Below are positions 56,567-64,000 of a stretch of 64,000 bases of DNA, in pieces. The first letter of the stretch is position 1. Every line of letters starts with the position of its first letter. Both the position numbers and the translations under genes were made by a program. The notes under the pieces are model-generated. The model was not told where the DNA came from. It saw only the letters and a program-made list of their open reading frames with translations, and searched no databases. The DNA comes from Actinomycetes bacterium (GTDB lineage Bacteria; Actinomycetota; Thermoleophilia; BMS3ABIN01), in NCBI GenBank assembly GCA_021787475.1, contig JAJYLW010000007.1, positions 1-64,000 of the forward strand, given 5' to 3'.

Positions 56567-57676
56567 GTGCCCGGAGCAAAGATTCCCGCTGTTTCCAGGC
56601 TGAAAGCCTTGCCGGCTGGCAACGACCTGCTGCTGGCGGCGGCAATTGCCGTCGCCGTGATTGCCGTCGGCGCCGGCATCGCCTGGCATAACAACAAAAC
56701 GGTTCAGGTCGACCGCCAGTTCTCCTATACTGCCGAGCCCGCCAATCAGCTTAGCTTCCTGTCAAACTGGGACGGCCCCGCTTATCTCAACATCGCCAGG
56801 ATCGGCTACCCCACTTATGTCGAGGCCAGCCTGTTTCCGTTTTACCCGATGGTGGTTTATGCCGTTAACCGCCTCATCCCCTCGCCTCTGGACAGCGCCC
56901 TGCTGGTGTCCTGGCTCAGTTTCGCCGGCGCCATTTACTTTTATATAAAAATTGCCAGGAAGCTGCTTGACGCCAGGGATGCCGCCAGCGCCCTCCAGGC
57001 GGCCACCTTCCTGGTGCTGTTTCCGACGGCGGTTTTCTTTCTGGCGACATATACAGAAAGCCTGTTTGCGATGCTGTCCCTGGGCGCCATCTACTTTGCC
57101 CTGGAAAAGCGATGGCTCTGGGCTTCGCTTTTACTGATGCTGGGCACCGCCACCCACGTCACCGGCGTCTTTGTCGTGGTGCTGGTGGGGCTTGTCCTGC
57201 TCGAGCAGGGAGAAAAAATCCGACACGCCGTCGCCAGCGTCATCATCGGCAGCGCCGGACTGCTTGGCTACACTTTTTATTTGTATGTCCACCTGCATGA
57301 CGCTTTCGCCTTCCTCAGGTCCCAGACTCATATCGACGAATGGATGCAGCACGGCTTTGGCTATCTGATCAGCGTCACCAATTACTTTAACTTGACGTTT
57401 ATTGCATTGCTGATATTGTCCGCCTGGTACTGGTGGCGGCGCGGGCGGCGCAGCTTTTCCGTCTACTCGGCCCTGTTTTTGCTGATTCCAATTGCTGGCC
57501 GCCAGTATGGCGGGTTCAACCGCTATGTGCTGATGGCTTTTCCGGTTCAGCTGATGCTTTACGGATTTTTTAAAAACAGGAGAGCAGCATTTCCTTACGT
57601 CGCCGCCCTGATGGCCGTCATCTGGACATATTTCCTGCTTCAGTACGCCGGCGGCTACATCGGCAGCGGCAGTTAA
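56567..57676 (+). CDS. PIG-V/GT39-like integral membrane glycosyltransferase
   Basis: 369 residues with about 8-10 TM helices. The luminal motif [17 protein letters not shown] after TM1 resembles the WDxxxYxxIAxxGY motif of PIG-V mannosyltransferases, which use lipid-phosphate sugars. [36 protein letters not shown] and [15 protein letters not shown] (FNRY) support it. It would transfer the sugar from the polyprenyl carrier to an outside acceptor. Start GTG 56567, ribosome binding site weak. It follows the GT2 gene by 33 bases in the same orientation. Confidence 0.83.
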   Translation: MPGAKIPAVSRLKALPAGNDLLLAAAIAVAVIAVGAGIAWHNNKTVQVDRQFSYTAEPANQLSFLSNWDGPAYLNIARIGYPTYVEASLFPFYPMVVYAVNRLIPSPLDSALLVSWLSFAGAIYFYIKIARKLLDARDAASALQAATFLVLFPTAVFFLATYTESLFAMLSLGAIYFALEKRWLWASLLLMLGTATHVTGVFVVVLVGLVLLEQGEKIRHAVASVIIGSAGLLGYTFYLYVHLHDAFAFLRSQTHIDEWMQHGFGYLISVTNYFNLTFIALLILSAWYWWRRGRRSFSVYSALFLLIPIAGRQYGGFNRYVLMAFPVQLMLYGFFKNRRAAFPYVAALMAVIWTYFLLQYAGGYIGSGS

Positions 57677-57747
57677 ACCGGAAAGACCTGTCGATTGGCT
57701 CAACCGGAATCAACTCGAAATGGGTTGTGGGTTTTCCTCTTTTTTTG

Positions 57748-57776
57748 TTGACACCCATTGCCGCTTGCTTTATCAT
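57748..57776 (+). promoter_or_regulatory. Sigma-A promoter of rplM-rpsI
   Basis: Consensus -35 TTGACA (57748-57753), 17-base spacer, -10 TATCAT (57771-57776), 24 bases before the rplM start. The best promoter in the window. Confidence 0.82.
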
Positions 57777-57800
57777 CCAACCTTGTGCCTTAATGGAACG

Positions 57801-58235
57801 ATGATGAAGACATTTGTAGCCAAACCTGCCAATATCGAGCGCAAATGGTATCTTGCCGACGCCAAAGACCAGCGCCTTGGCCGTCTGGCCACGCGCGTCG
57901 CCGATATGCTGCGGGGCAAGAACAAGCCCGAATACACGCCAAACATTGACACCGGCGATTTCGTCATTGTCATAAACGCCGAGCGGATAGCGGTTACCGG
58001 GCGCAAGCGGGAGAACAAGATTTATTACCGCCACACCGGTTACCCTGGTGGCCTGAAGCAGCGAACGCTGGCTGAGATGATGGAAAAAAAGCCGGAGGAA
58101 GTTATCCGGCTGGCGGTCAAGGGCATGATGCCAAAGAACCGGCTGGCCCGTGCCCAGCTGAAAAAACTGAAGGTGTTCGCCGGTCCGGGGCACAACCATG
58201 AGGCGCAAAAACCGGAGGAGCTCAAGCTTGGCTGA
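57801..58235 (+). CDS. rplM: 50S ribosomal protein L13
   Basis: 144 residues, normal for bacterial L13. It has [54 protein letters not shown] and [24 protein letters not shown], all conserved. The start is ATG 57801 or the adjacent ATG 57804. Its tail overlaps rpsI by 8 bases, the usual L13-S9 coupling. Confidence 0.98.
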   Translation: MMKTFVAKPANIERKWYLADAKDQRLGRLATRVADMLRGKNKPEYTPNIDTGDFVIVINAERIAVTGRKRENKIYYRHTGYPGGLKQRTLAEMMEKKPEEVIRLAVKGMMPKNRLARAQLKKLKVFAGPGHNHEAQKPEELKLG

Positions 58236-58614
58236 ATACAAGGCAACCGGAAAACGCAAATCTTCCATCGCCCGCGTCGTACTGATGCCCGGGGATGGCC
58301 GGATCACGGTGAACAGCCGCACGTTTGATGAATTTTTCCCCCGCCCGCGGCTGCGGACAGAGGTGCGGATGCCGCTGGTCACAACCGGCACGGAGAAGCG
58401 CTTTGACGTCGTCGCCAACATCTCCGGCGGAGGGGTCGGCGGCCAGGCGGGCGCCCTCAAGCACGGCATTGCCAGGGCCCTGCTTCAGGCTGATGACTCC
58501 CTGCGCAAGGAGCTGCGCGTGGGCGGGTTCCTCACCCGCGACTCGCGCGTCAAGGAGCGCAAGAAGGCCGGCCTGAAAAGCGCCCGCAAGCGGCCGCAGT
58601 TCTCGAAACGATGA
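58228..58614 (+). CDS. rpsI: 30S ribosomal protein S9
   Basis: 128 residues, with [47 protein letters not shown] and the basic RNA-contacting end [21 protein letters not shown]. Start is TTG 58228 ([11 protein letters not shown]), seven bases after GGAGGAG in the end of rplM. Confidence 0.98.
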   Translation: MAEYKATGKRKSSIARVVLMPGDGRITVNSRTFDEFFPRPRLRTEVRMPLVTTGTEKRFDVVANISGGGVGGQAGALKHGIARALLQADDSLRKELRVGGFLTRDSRVKERKKAGLKSARKRPQFSKR

Positions 58615-58664
58615 TTATTCAGATGCCGGATGCTGGACACTAGCTACCGGATAAGCCCCAGAAG

Positions 58665-58703
58665 GGAATCAACAGCGGACCTGAAGGCCCGCTGTTTCAT
58701 TCC
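58665..58703 (+). terminator. Likely terminator after rpsI
   Basis: Stem AACAGCGG / CCGCTGTT (58671-58678 with 58689-58696), extended by GGAAT/ATTCC outside. T-rich only partly afterwards (TTTCATT, then TTTTTT at 58711-58716). Confidence 0.45.
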
Positions 58704-58767
58704 GGAATCGTTTTTTGGTTGACAATCGTTAAAAAATAGATTCATTTTTTCGGAACTTGGAACTGTC

Positions 58768-59814
58768 ATGCCCACCCTCCACATTAACCTCGCCAAGATC
58801 GAGCATAATACACGCCTGATTGCGGACATGCTCCGGCGGCACGGCGTCAGGCTGGTGGGCGTCACCAAGGCGTGCCAGGGAAATGAGCGCGTGGCCGGGG
58901 CAATGCTGGCCGGAGGCGCGGCAGCGCTGGCGGACTCGCGCGCCACCAGCATCGATAATTTGCGCGCCCATTTTCCGAATGCCGAGCTGGAGCTGATGCG
59001 ACCCGTCATCGAAGCCGGAAACCTTTCCGCCGCCGCGGATATCTTTTTTGTCTCGACTGAGGCGCAGGCACGGACAATGATGCAGCTTTTCCCGGCCCGG
59101 CCCATCCGCTTCTGCCTGATGGTTGAGGCGGGCGACGGCCGCGAAGGCGCGCCGCTGTCGGTGGCGACGCGCGAAGCTGCCTGTATCGCCTCGCTGGCCG
59201 GCGCCGAGCTGGCAGGGCTGGCGACAACGCTTGCCTGCGTCCGGCCTCAGGCCCCGCTGGCCGGAGCGATGGAGGCGTTTTCCCGGGCGGTTGCCGAAAC
59301 CGATGGCCTGTTTGAAGAAACAGATCGCGCCTCGGACTCCAGGGCTCCTCTTGTTTCAGTAGGCGGATCCGGCCTGCTGGCGCTTTTTGATGAGAGGGGC
59401 GCCCGCCCGGGGCTACCGGGCGGGCGCCCCTCTCCCCTGGGGACGGCCACCGAGCTGCGCTCCGGCGAAGCCATTTTGCTGGGAAGTCTTCCTTCCGATC
59501 GGGACGGATTGTTTCTCTCCGGCGCTCACAGCGATGCCTTTCGTATTGAAGCGCCGGTGCTGGAGGCATTCGAAGCCGGCGGCGGCATCCGGGCCGTTGC
59601 CGGCATTGGCATCCAGGACGTGGGCCTGGGGCGGATAATTCCGGCCGGGGAGGGAATTGAACCGGTGGGGATTACCAGCGATTACCTCATCTTGCAATGC
59701 CCGGCTGCGGCAAAGGAGTATTGCGCCGCCGGCGCATCCGTCTCTTTCATTCCCACCTATTACTCCCTCCTGGCGGCAATGACCTCGCCATACGTTGAGA
59801 AAATCTTCCATTAA
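58768..59814 (+). CDS. Alanine racemase-fold (fold III PLP) protein, amino-acid racemase-like
   Basis: The 348-residue protein has the N-terminal PLP barrel of the alanine/ornithine racemase superfamily: LHINLAKIEHNTRLIADML, then the Schiff-base lysine in VGVTKACQGNERVAGAML (K34). RFCLMVEAGDGREG and SGEAILLG follow. It is closer to the amino-acid racemases of the Orr/YhfX type than to Alr, whose C-terminal domain is absent. Codons 208-224 (DERGARPGLPGGRPSPLG) are encoded by a perfect 19-bp hairpin, likely an inserted palindrome. Candidate promoter TTGACA (58719-58724) lies upstream. The specific amino acid is unknown. Confidence 0.8.
   Translation: MPTLHINLAKIEHNTRLIADMLRRHGVRLVGVTKACQGNERVAGAMLAGGAAALADSRATSIDNLRAHFPNAELELMRPVIEAGNLSAAADIFFVSTEAQARTMMQLFPARPIRFCLMVEAGDGREGAPLSVATREAACIASLAGAELAGLATTLACVRPQAPLAGAMEAFSRAVAETDGLFEETDRASDSRAPLVSVGGSGLLALFDERGARPGLPGGRPSPLGTATELRSGEAILLGSLPSDRDGLFLSGAHSDAFRIEAPVLEAFEAGGGIRAVAGIGIQDVGLGRIIPAGEGIEPVGITSDYLILQCPAAAKEYCAAGASVSFIPTYYSLLAAMTSPYVEKIFH
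59392..59434. repeat. Perfect 19-bp-arm palindrome inside the racemase gene
   Basis: GAGAGGGGCGCCCGCCCGG (59392-59410), loop GGCTA, exact complement 59416-59434. In frame with the gene. Confidence 0.9.
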
Positions 59815-59820
59815 GAGCTT

Positions 59821-59999
59821 AGAGCCCATCCCATTATGCATTTTCTGCTGCGGCCGGCTGCAAAAGCCATCGGCGGCGTCCTCGGAGAAAAAAGTCCTCG
59901 ACGTACCTACAGGTACGACTGCGGTCTTTTTCCTCCTGCGTCCTTGCCCATGGCTTTTTCGCCCGCCCTCGCTACGAACAGCCCAATGGGATAGGCTCT
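59821..59999. repeat. Family B element, 179-bp imperfect palindrome (MITE-like)
   Basis: AGAGCCCATCCCATT at the left end pairs with AATGGGATAGGCTCT at the right end (one mismatch). Inside, GCAAAAGCCAT pairs with ATGGCTTTTTCGC, and GAAAAAAG with CTTTTTCC. The centre is CGTACCT-AC-AGGTACG. No coding capacity. It is the most complete copy of the repeats at 4547, 5469, 5896, 17842, 18645 and 36695, most of which correspond to its right half or its ends. Confidence 0.8.
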
Positions 60000-60083
60000 T
60001 AAGCTGAGCGAAAGTTTATAGGCAAAGACGCAGCTAATGGCCTCTGAGCCGGCCGCAGCAAGAAACACGCCGGGGTAGGCTCT
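60000..60083. repeat. Family B-related repeat in the glmM leader
   Basis: TTAAGCTGAGCGAAAG ... GAGCCGGCCGCAGCAAG ... CGGGGTAGGCTCT, resembling the degenerate copy at 48056-48170. It abuts the 179-bp element. Confidence 0.45.
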
Positions 60084-60179
60084 AATCTGTCAGACCGCAG
60101 CGAAGCGCCCCGCCGGCTCTGTTATAATTTGGTCCTTGGGAATTTCCGGCCGATTAGCTTCTTTCACCACGAGGATTTC

Positions 60180-61511
60180 ATGATACGCAAGTTTTTTGGC
60201 ACCGATGGCATCCGCGGAACCGCCAACACCGCCCTCTCTGCCGAGCTGGCGATGGCGGTGGGCCGGGCGGCAGTGGCCGTCCTGCCTGGGGATGCGCCAA
60301 TGGTCCTGATCGGGCGCGATACTCGCGTCTCCGGCTCCATGCTTGAAGCGGCCCTGGTCGCAGGCATCAACTCCGCCGGCGGCGCGGCCATGAGCGCCGG
60401 CGTCATTCCCACGCCGGCGGTGGCCAGCCTGGTCGTTTCCGAGGGCGCCGACGCGGGCGCCGTCATCTCCGCCTCCCATAATCCCTATCAGGACAACGGC
60501 ATCAAATTTTTCGGCCCTTCGGGTTTTAAATTCAGCGATGCTCAGGAGCTGGAGATGGAGAGCTATCTGGCAGGCGATGAGGCGATGCCGCCGCTGCCGG
60601 CTGATCCCGGGCCGGGCTCCTTCATTGATAATCCGGTGGCGGACTATGTGGACAACCTGCTTGGCGGTTTCGATCTTGACCTTTCCGCGTTGAACATTCT
60701 CGTCGATTGCGCCAACGGCGCCACCTTCCGCTCCGCGCCGCAGGCTCTTAAGCGTCTGGGCGCCAGTGTCGCCCTTATCAATGCGGCGCCGGACGGCTTC
60801 AACATTAACCGCGACTGCGGTTCCACCCACATCGGGGCGCTTCAGGCGGCGGTCCGGGCGGACGGCTTTGATCTGGGGCTGGCCTTCGATGGCGACGGCG
60901 ACCGCGTCATCGCCGTCGACGCCGGCGGCGATGTGGTCGACGGCGACTTCATTATGGCGATCTGCGGCAGGTATTTAAAAGAAAAAGGGCGCCTGCCCCG
61001 GAACACGATCGTAACCACGGTGATGACAAACCTCGGCTTCCACTTGGCGATGAAGGAGCTCGGCATTGACGTGATCACCACGGATGTGGGAGACCGTTAC
61101 GTGTTGGAAGAAATGCTTGCGGGGGAATACGGGTTTGGCGGCGAGCAATCCGGGCACATAATAAATCTTGAGGCCAGCACCACCGGCGACGGCCTGGCGA
61201 CATCGCTGCTGCTGCTTCAGGTGATCGCTGAGACCGGCTTGCCGCTGACAAAGCTGGCCCGGGTAATGCGGCGCCTGCCGCAGAGGCTCGTTAACATACA
61301 GGTGGAGAAGCGTCAGGAACTTGATAGCAAATCAGAAATTTGGGATACAATTGAGGAGGAAGAAGGGCGGCTGAAAGGTGAAGGCCGCATCCTGGTGCGC
61401 CCCTCGGGAACCGAGCCTGTCATCCGGGTGATGGTCGAAGCCGCCAGAGTTGATATTTGTGTTGATATTTGTGAAACTATTGCTGTGGCAATCAGGAAAA
61501 ATTTGGGGTGA
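60180..61511 (+). CDS. glmM: Phosphoglucosamine mutase GlmM
   Basis: GlmM converts glucosamine-6-phosphate to the 1-phosphate for UDP-GlcNAc. The 443-residue protein starts MIRKFFGTDGIRGTANTAL, with phosphoserine S99 in SASHNPYQDNGIKFFG, metal loop AFDGDGDRVIAVD, substrate loop GGEQSGHI and phosphate-binding RPSGTEPVIRVMVEA. ATG 60180 fits the family; GAGG six bases before. A TATAAT (60123-60128) without a good -35 precedes it. A terminator follows, so it is not strictly co-transcribed with glmS. Confidence 0.97.
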   Translation: MIRKFFGTDGIRGTANTALSAELAMAVGRAAVAVLPGDAPMVLIGRDTRVSGSMLEAALVAGINSAGGAAMSAGVIPTPAVASLVVSEGADAGAVISASHNPYQDNGIKFFGPSGFKFSDAQELEMESYLAGDEAMPPLPADPGPGSFIDNPVADYVDNLLGGFDLDLSALNILVDCANGATFRSAPQALKRLGASVALINAAPDGFNINRDCGSTHIGALQAAVRADGFDLGLAFDGDGDRVIAVDAGGDVVDGDFIMAICGRYLKEKGRLPRNTIVTTVMTNLGFHLAMKELGIDVITTDVGDRYVLEEMLAGEYGFGGEQSGHIINLEASTTGDGLATSLLLLQVIAETGLPLTKLARVMRRLPQRLVNIQVEKRQELDSKSEIWDTIEEEEGRLKGEGRILVRPSGTEPVIRVMVEAARVDICVDICETIAVAIRKNLG

Positions 61512-61523
61512 GTTAGATGAATG

Positions 61524-61544
61524 ACTGGCGAAAACCAGTTTTTT
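61524..61544 (+). terminator. Small terminator after glmM
   Basis: ACTGG / CCAGT stem, loop CGAAAA, then TTTTTT. Stem is short (5 bp), so efficiency is uncertain. Confidence 0.55.
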
Positions 61545-61599
61545 GGATGAATTTGGTTTATTTGGCTTCAGGTTTGACCGGTCTACGATCCTGGGATGG

Positions 61600-61653
61600 C
61601 CGCCTCCGGTTTTGTCCACCATCCACCGTCGACAATCAACCATCCGCTTTTTC
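61600..61653. repeat. Family A repeat tract abutting the glmS start codon
   Basis: CCGGTTTTGTCCACCATCCA followed by CCGTCGACAATCAACCATCC and GCTTTTTC, ending directly at ATG 61654. Because of it glmS lacks a ribosome binding site. Confidence 0.7.
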
Positions 61654-63483
61654 ATGTGCGGCATCGTTGCCTACGTAGGGCCGAGGTCCTGCACGAGCCT
61701 GCTCTATCAGGGGCTGCGGAAGCTGGAGTACCGCGGCTACGATTCCGCCGGCCTGTCCGTCTTGGTTGACGGGCAAATAGAGGTTGTTCGCGCCGTCGGC
61801 AATATGGACAGCCTTGAGCAGGAACTCAAAGGTAACGGCCACGCCGAGGCGCGGCTGGGGCTGGGACATACCCGCTGGGCCACCCACGGCCGCCCTTCGA
61901 CGGAGAACGCTCACCCTCACTCCGATTGCAGCGGCAAAATTTCAATCGTCCTGAACGGCATTATCGAGAATTACGCCGGGCTCAGGAAGGAACTGGCCCG
62001 GCAAGGCCATCAGTTTGCCTCCGAGACGGACGCCGAGGTTGTCGCCCATCTGATCGAGAAGCACTACCACGGCGATCTGCTCGAAGCGGTGCGGCTGACT
62101 TACGCTGACATCGCGGGCCACTTTGCTTTTTGCGCCATCCACAGCAGTCACCCCGAGATGATTGCCGGCGCCCGCAAGGAGTGCCCCCTGCTGATCGGGG
62201 TGGGCGATGGCGAGATTTTCGTCGCTTCCGCCATTCCGGCCTTCCTCTCCGAAACCCGGGACGTCGTTATCGTTGGCGATGAGGAGCTTTTCGTCGCCAC
62301 GCCGGGGGACGTGCAGATCCTTGACCTGGAGAAAAAGCGGCTGGAGCGCGAGATCACACGGGTGAACTGGGACGTGGACGCGGCTGAAAAAGGCGGTTAC
62401 GAGACGTTCATGCGCAAGGAGATCTTCGAGCAGCCTGACGCCCTCGTCGACACGATTGCTGGCCGCCTGCCCGGCGGAGGGCAGGTCGTCCTCGAGGAAA
62501 TGCTCATTCCTGATGAAGTGCTGGCCGGGATTGACAAGGTTTACATAGTTGCCTGCGGCACCTCATATCATGCCGGCATGGTCGGCAGGTACGTGCTGGA
62601 AAACTGGGCACGCGTCGCCGTTGAACTTGATATTGCTTCCGAGTTTAGATACAGAGAGCCGGTGTTGTCGCCGGCGACGCTGGTGGTGGGGATATCGCAG
62701 TCGGGCGAGACCGCCGACACCCTCGCCGCCATGCGCCAGGCGCGCCGGATGGACGCCAGGGTGCTGGCCATAACCAACATCATGGGCAGCCAGGCCACCC
62801 GCGATGCCAATGGCGTCATTTACACCCGCGCCGGACTCGAGATCGGCGTGGCCGCCACCAAGACTCACTTGGCCCAGATCGCCGCCATCCATTTGCTTGC
62901 CCTGAAGCTGGCGCAGGTAAAGGGCGCACTCGATGTGAATGAAATTGAGGGGATTGCGTCAGAACTGAAAGCGGTTCCGGCGCTGCTGAGGCAGTACCTG
63001 AAGAATGAATCCGCCGCCCATGAGATCGCCAAGCGTTATTATCAGCAGCCTTTCTTTCTCTATCTCGGCCGCGGCGTCGGCCTTCCGGTCTGCCTGGAGG
63101 GCGCCCTCAAGCTAAAGGAAATCTCATATATCCCTACCGAGGCCTACGCCGCCGGCGAAATGAAGCACGGCCCCATCGCCCTGCTCGACAAGGGCTCGCC
63201 GGTAGTGGTGGTGGCCACCGACGGCCACGTCTATGAAAAAGTCGTCTCCAACATCGAGGAGGTGCGGGCGCGCGATGCCGCCGTAATTGCAGTCGCGACC
63301 GAAGGAAATGAAGGCATCAGGGCTTACAGCGACGATGTGATGTATGTGCCGGCGACATCGGAGATGCTGTCGCCGCTGGTGTCGGTCGTTCCCCTCCAGC
63401 TTCTCGCCTATCATATTGCCCAGCTCAAAGGGTGCAATGTCGACCAGCCGCGCAACCTTGCCAAGACAGTCACCGTGGAATAA
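61654..63483 (+). CDS. glmS: Glutamine--fructose-6-phosphate aminotransferase GlmS
   Basis: GlmS makes glucosamine-6-phosphate from fructose-6-phosphate and glutamine. The 609-residue protein has the N-terminal nucleophile C2 (MCGIVAYVG), then LEYRGYDSAGL, GHTRWATHGRPSTENAHPH, the two SIS sugar-isomerase domains (CGTSYHAG, ISQSGETADTLAAM; YLGRGVGLPVCLEGALKLKEISYIPTEAY) and the C-terminal QPRNLAKTVTVE (PRNLAKSVTVE consensus). The ATG at 61654 is fixed by C2. A longer in-frame start cannot be right, since cleavage at C2 would be lost. No glmS ribozyme was recognised upstream. Confidence 0.98.
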   Translation: MCGIVAYVGPRSCTSLLYQGLRKLEYRGYDSAGLSVLVDGQIEVVRAVGNMDSLEQELKGNGHAEARLGLGHTRWATHGRPSTENAHPHSDCSGKISIVLNGIIENYAGLRKELARQGHQFASETDAEVVAHLIEKHYHGDLLEAVRLTYADIAGHFAFCAIHSSHPEMIAGARKECPLLIGVGDGEIFVASAIPAFLSETRDVVIVGDEELFVATPGDVQILDLEKKRLEREITRVNWDVDAAEKGGYETFMRKEIFEQPDALVDTIAGRLPGGGQVVLEEMLIPDEVLAGIDKVYIVACGTSYHAGMVGRYVLENWARVAVELDIASEFRYREPVLSPATLVVGISQSGETADTLAAMRQARRMDARVLAITNIMGSQATRDANGVIYTRAGLEIGVAATKTHLAQIAAIHLLALKLAQVKGALDVNEIEGIASELKAVPALLRQYLKNESAAHEIAKRYYQQPFFLYLGRGVGLPVCLEGALKLKEISYIPTEAYAAGEMKHGPIALLDKGSPVVVVATDGHVYEKVVSNIEEVRARDAAVIAVATEGNEGIRAYSDDVMYVPATSEMLSPLVSVVPLQLLAYHIAQLKGCNVDQPRNLAKTVTVE

Positions 63484-63543
63484 CAGATTTTGGATGCTGG
63501 ATTCTGGATGCGGGGAAAAATCTTAAACACAAATGATTGGCAC

Positions 63544-63573
63544 TTGACAATAGGTTAATAATCGGCGTAATTT
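63544..63573 (+). promoter_or_regulatory. Candidate sigma-A promoter of acpS
   Basis: -35 TTGACA (63544-63549), 18-base spacer, -10 TAATTT (63568-63573), 21 bases before the ATG. Confidence 0.55.
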
Positions 63574-63594
63574 CGGGACTCGGAACTATAAACT

Positions 63595-64000
63595 ATGTTT
63601 GTGGGCGTTGACATAATCGAAAATGAGCGCATGGCAAAAGCGATGGCGCGGCGGCCGCGTCTGCTTGATCGCGTGTTCACGCGGCAGGAGCGCGAATACT
63701 GTCTGTCGAAAGCCAATCCGGCGCGCCACTTCGCGGCCCGCTTTGCCGCCAAGGAGGCGGTCGGAAAAGCGTTGGGCCGGGGCGTTCCCTCCTGGCAGGA
63801 GATTGAAGTGACAAGCTCCGCCGGCGGCAGGCCGCAGGTGCGCATCAGCGGCGGCGCCGAGGCGGCAGCGCTGGCTGCCGGAACGGGCACAATTTCGCTT
63901 TCTATCAGTCACACCGATTTTGCCAGCATCGCAGTGGCCGTGATAAACCGAATAGCGGACGCCGGACGCTGGACGCAGGATCCTGGATTAAACCAAAAAC
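63595..64000 (+). CDS. acpS: Holo-[acyl-carrier-protein] synthase AcpS (runs off the window)
   Basis: AcpS transfers phosphopantetheine from CoA to ACP. The start reads MFVGVDIIENERMAKAM with the Mg-binding Asp in GVDI; FTRQEREYC, HFAARFAAKEAVGKALGRG with the second metal ligand, and SLSISHTDFASIAVAVI follow, all in AcpS order. The conserved domain ends near codon 120 (NRIADAGRW). From 63957 the frame runs into a family A repeat tract and stays open to the last base, so the true end and the stop codon lie beyond 64000. No strong ribosome binding site is seen. Confidence 0.93.
   Translation, partial: MFVGVDIIENERMAKAMARRPRLLDRVFTRQEREYCLSKANPARHFAARFAAKEAVGKALGRGVPSWQEIEVTSSAGGRPQVRISGGAEAAALAAGTGTISLSISHTDFASIAVAVINRIADAGRWTQDPGLNQK

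Noticed and set aside
61545..61653. glmS ribozyme upstream of glmS
   Set aside because: The leader is largely a family A repeat and shows none of the expected nested pseudoknot sequence.

Overview
The window is chromosomal DNA from a GC-rich bacterium and includes a probable replication origin. A surface protein with an LPNTG cell-wall sorting signal points to a Gram-positive envelope. Ferredoxin-linked 2-oxoacid oxidoreductase genes and a selenocysteine-containing SelD suggest an anaerobe or facultative anaerobe that decodes UGA as selenocysteine. The order dnaA-dnaN-recF-DUF721-gyrB-gyrA fits Actinomycetota or Firmicutes, and a deep-branching anaerobic actinobacterial lineage is my best guess. 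It is an inference: the window has no rRNA. GyrB carries the long C-terminal insertion usual in Gram-negative enzymes, so the assignment stays open.

Layout. 0-4 kb: a frameshifted small gene with a terminator, two tRNA-Ala genes, a TetR/multidrug-exporter operon and tRNA-Ile. 4-7.9 kb: bifunctional nuclease, ChbG/HpnK-like deacetylase, a stand-alone Lrp/AsnC ligand-binding domain, then ftsZ overlapping a parA-type ATPase. 8.0-17.8 kb: oriC candidate with DnaA boxes, dnaA, dnaN, recF, DUF721, gyrB and gyrA. 18-26.4 kb: LPXTG protein and a type II fatty-acid synthesis cluster (fabZ-fabH-fabK-fabD-fabG-fabF-accD-accA) with no acpP. 26-31 kb: a small unknown protein, larB, an amidohydrolase, class I aldolase and proA. 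31-40 kb: large hybrid histidine kinase, a fucA-like aldolase with selD, galT with a small partner, an MFS carrier and a small membrane protein. 40-48 kb: a mixed stretch of intact genes (phosphoesterase, dynamin-like GTPase, FxsA) and three broken genes (cation/proton antiporter, membrane-fused spermidine-synthase homologue, ABC-class ATPase). 48-54 kb: PAPS-reductase-like protein, archaemetzincin, korAB, pyrE and DUF1848. 54-57.7 kb: UDP-sulfoquinovose synthase with two membrane-linked glycosyltransferases. 57.8-64 kb: rplM-rpsI, an alanine-racemase-fold protein, glmM, glmS and acpS, which runs off the end.

How genes work together. The fab/acc cluster covers malonyl-CoA formation (carboxyltransferase half) through chain elongation, and acpS at the far end activates the carrier protein. 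glmS and glmM give two successive steps to UDP-GlcNAc. selD makes selenophosphate and appears to need selenocysteine for its own synthesis. The sqdB-glycosyltransferase group looks like a sulfoquinovose glycoconjugate locus.

Non-coding DNA is unusually structured. At least three dispersed repeat families sit at gene borders: (A) degenerate GGATGGTGGA-type tracts, (B) palindromic elements ending in TAGGCTC, one of them a 179-bp hairpin, and (C) REP-like hairpins with GGGGACA termini. There are also several perfect GC-rich palindromes, one of them inside a coding sequence. I saw no CRISPR array, rRNA or transposase gene. Several genes carry stops or frameshifts, which could be real decay or assembly error; this cannot be settled from sequence alone.
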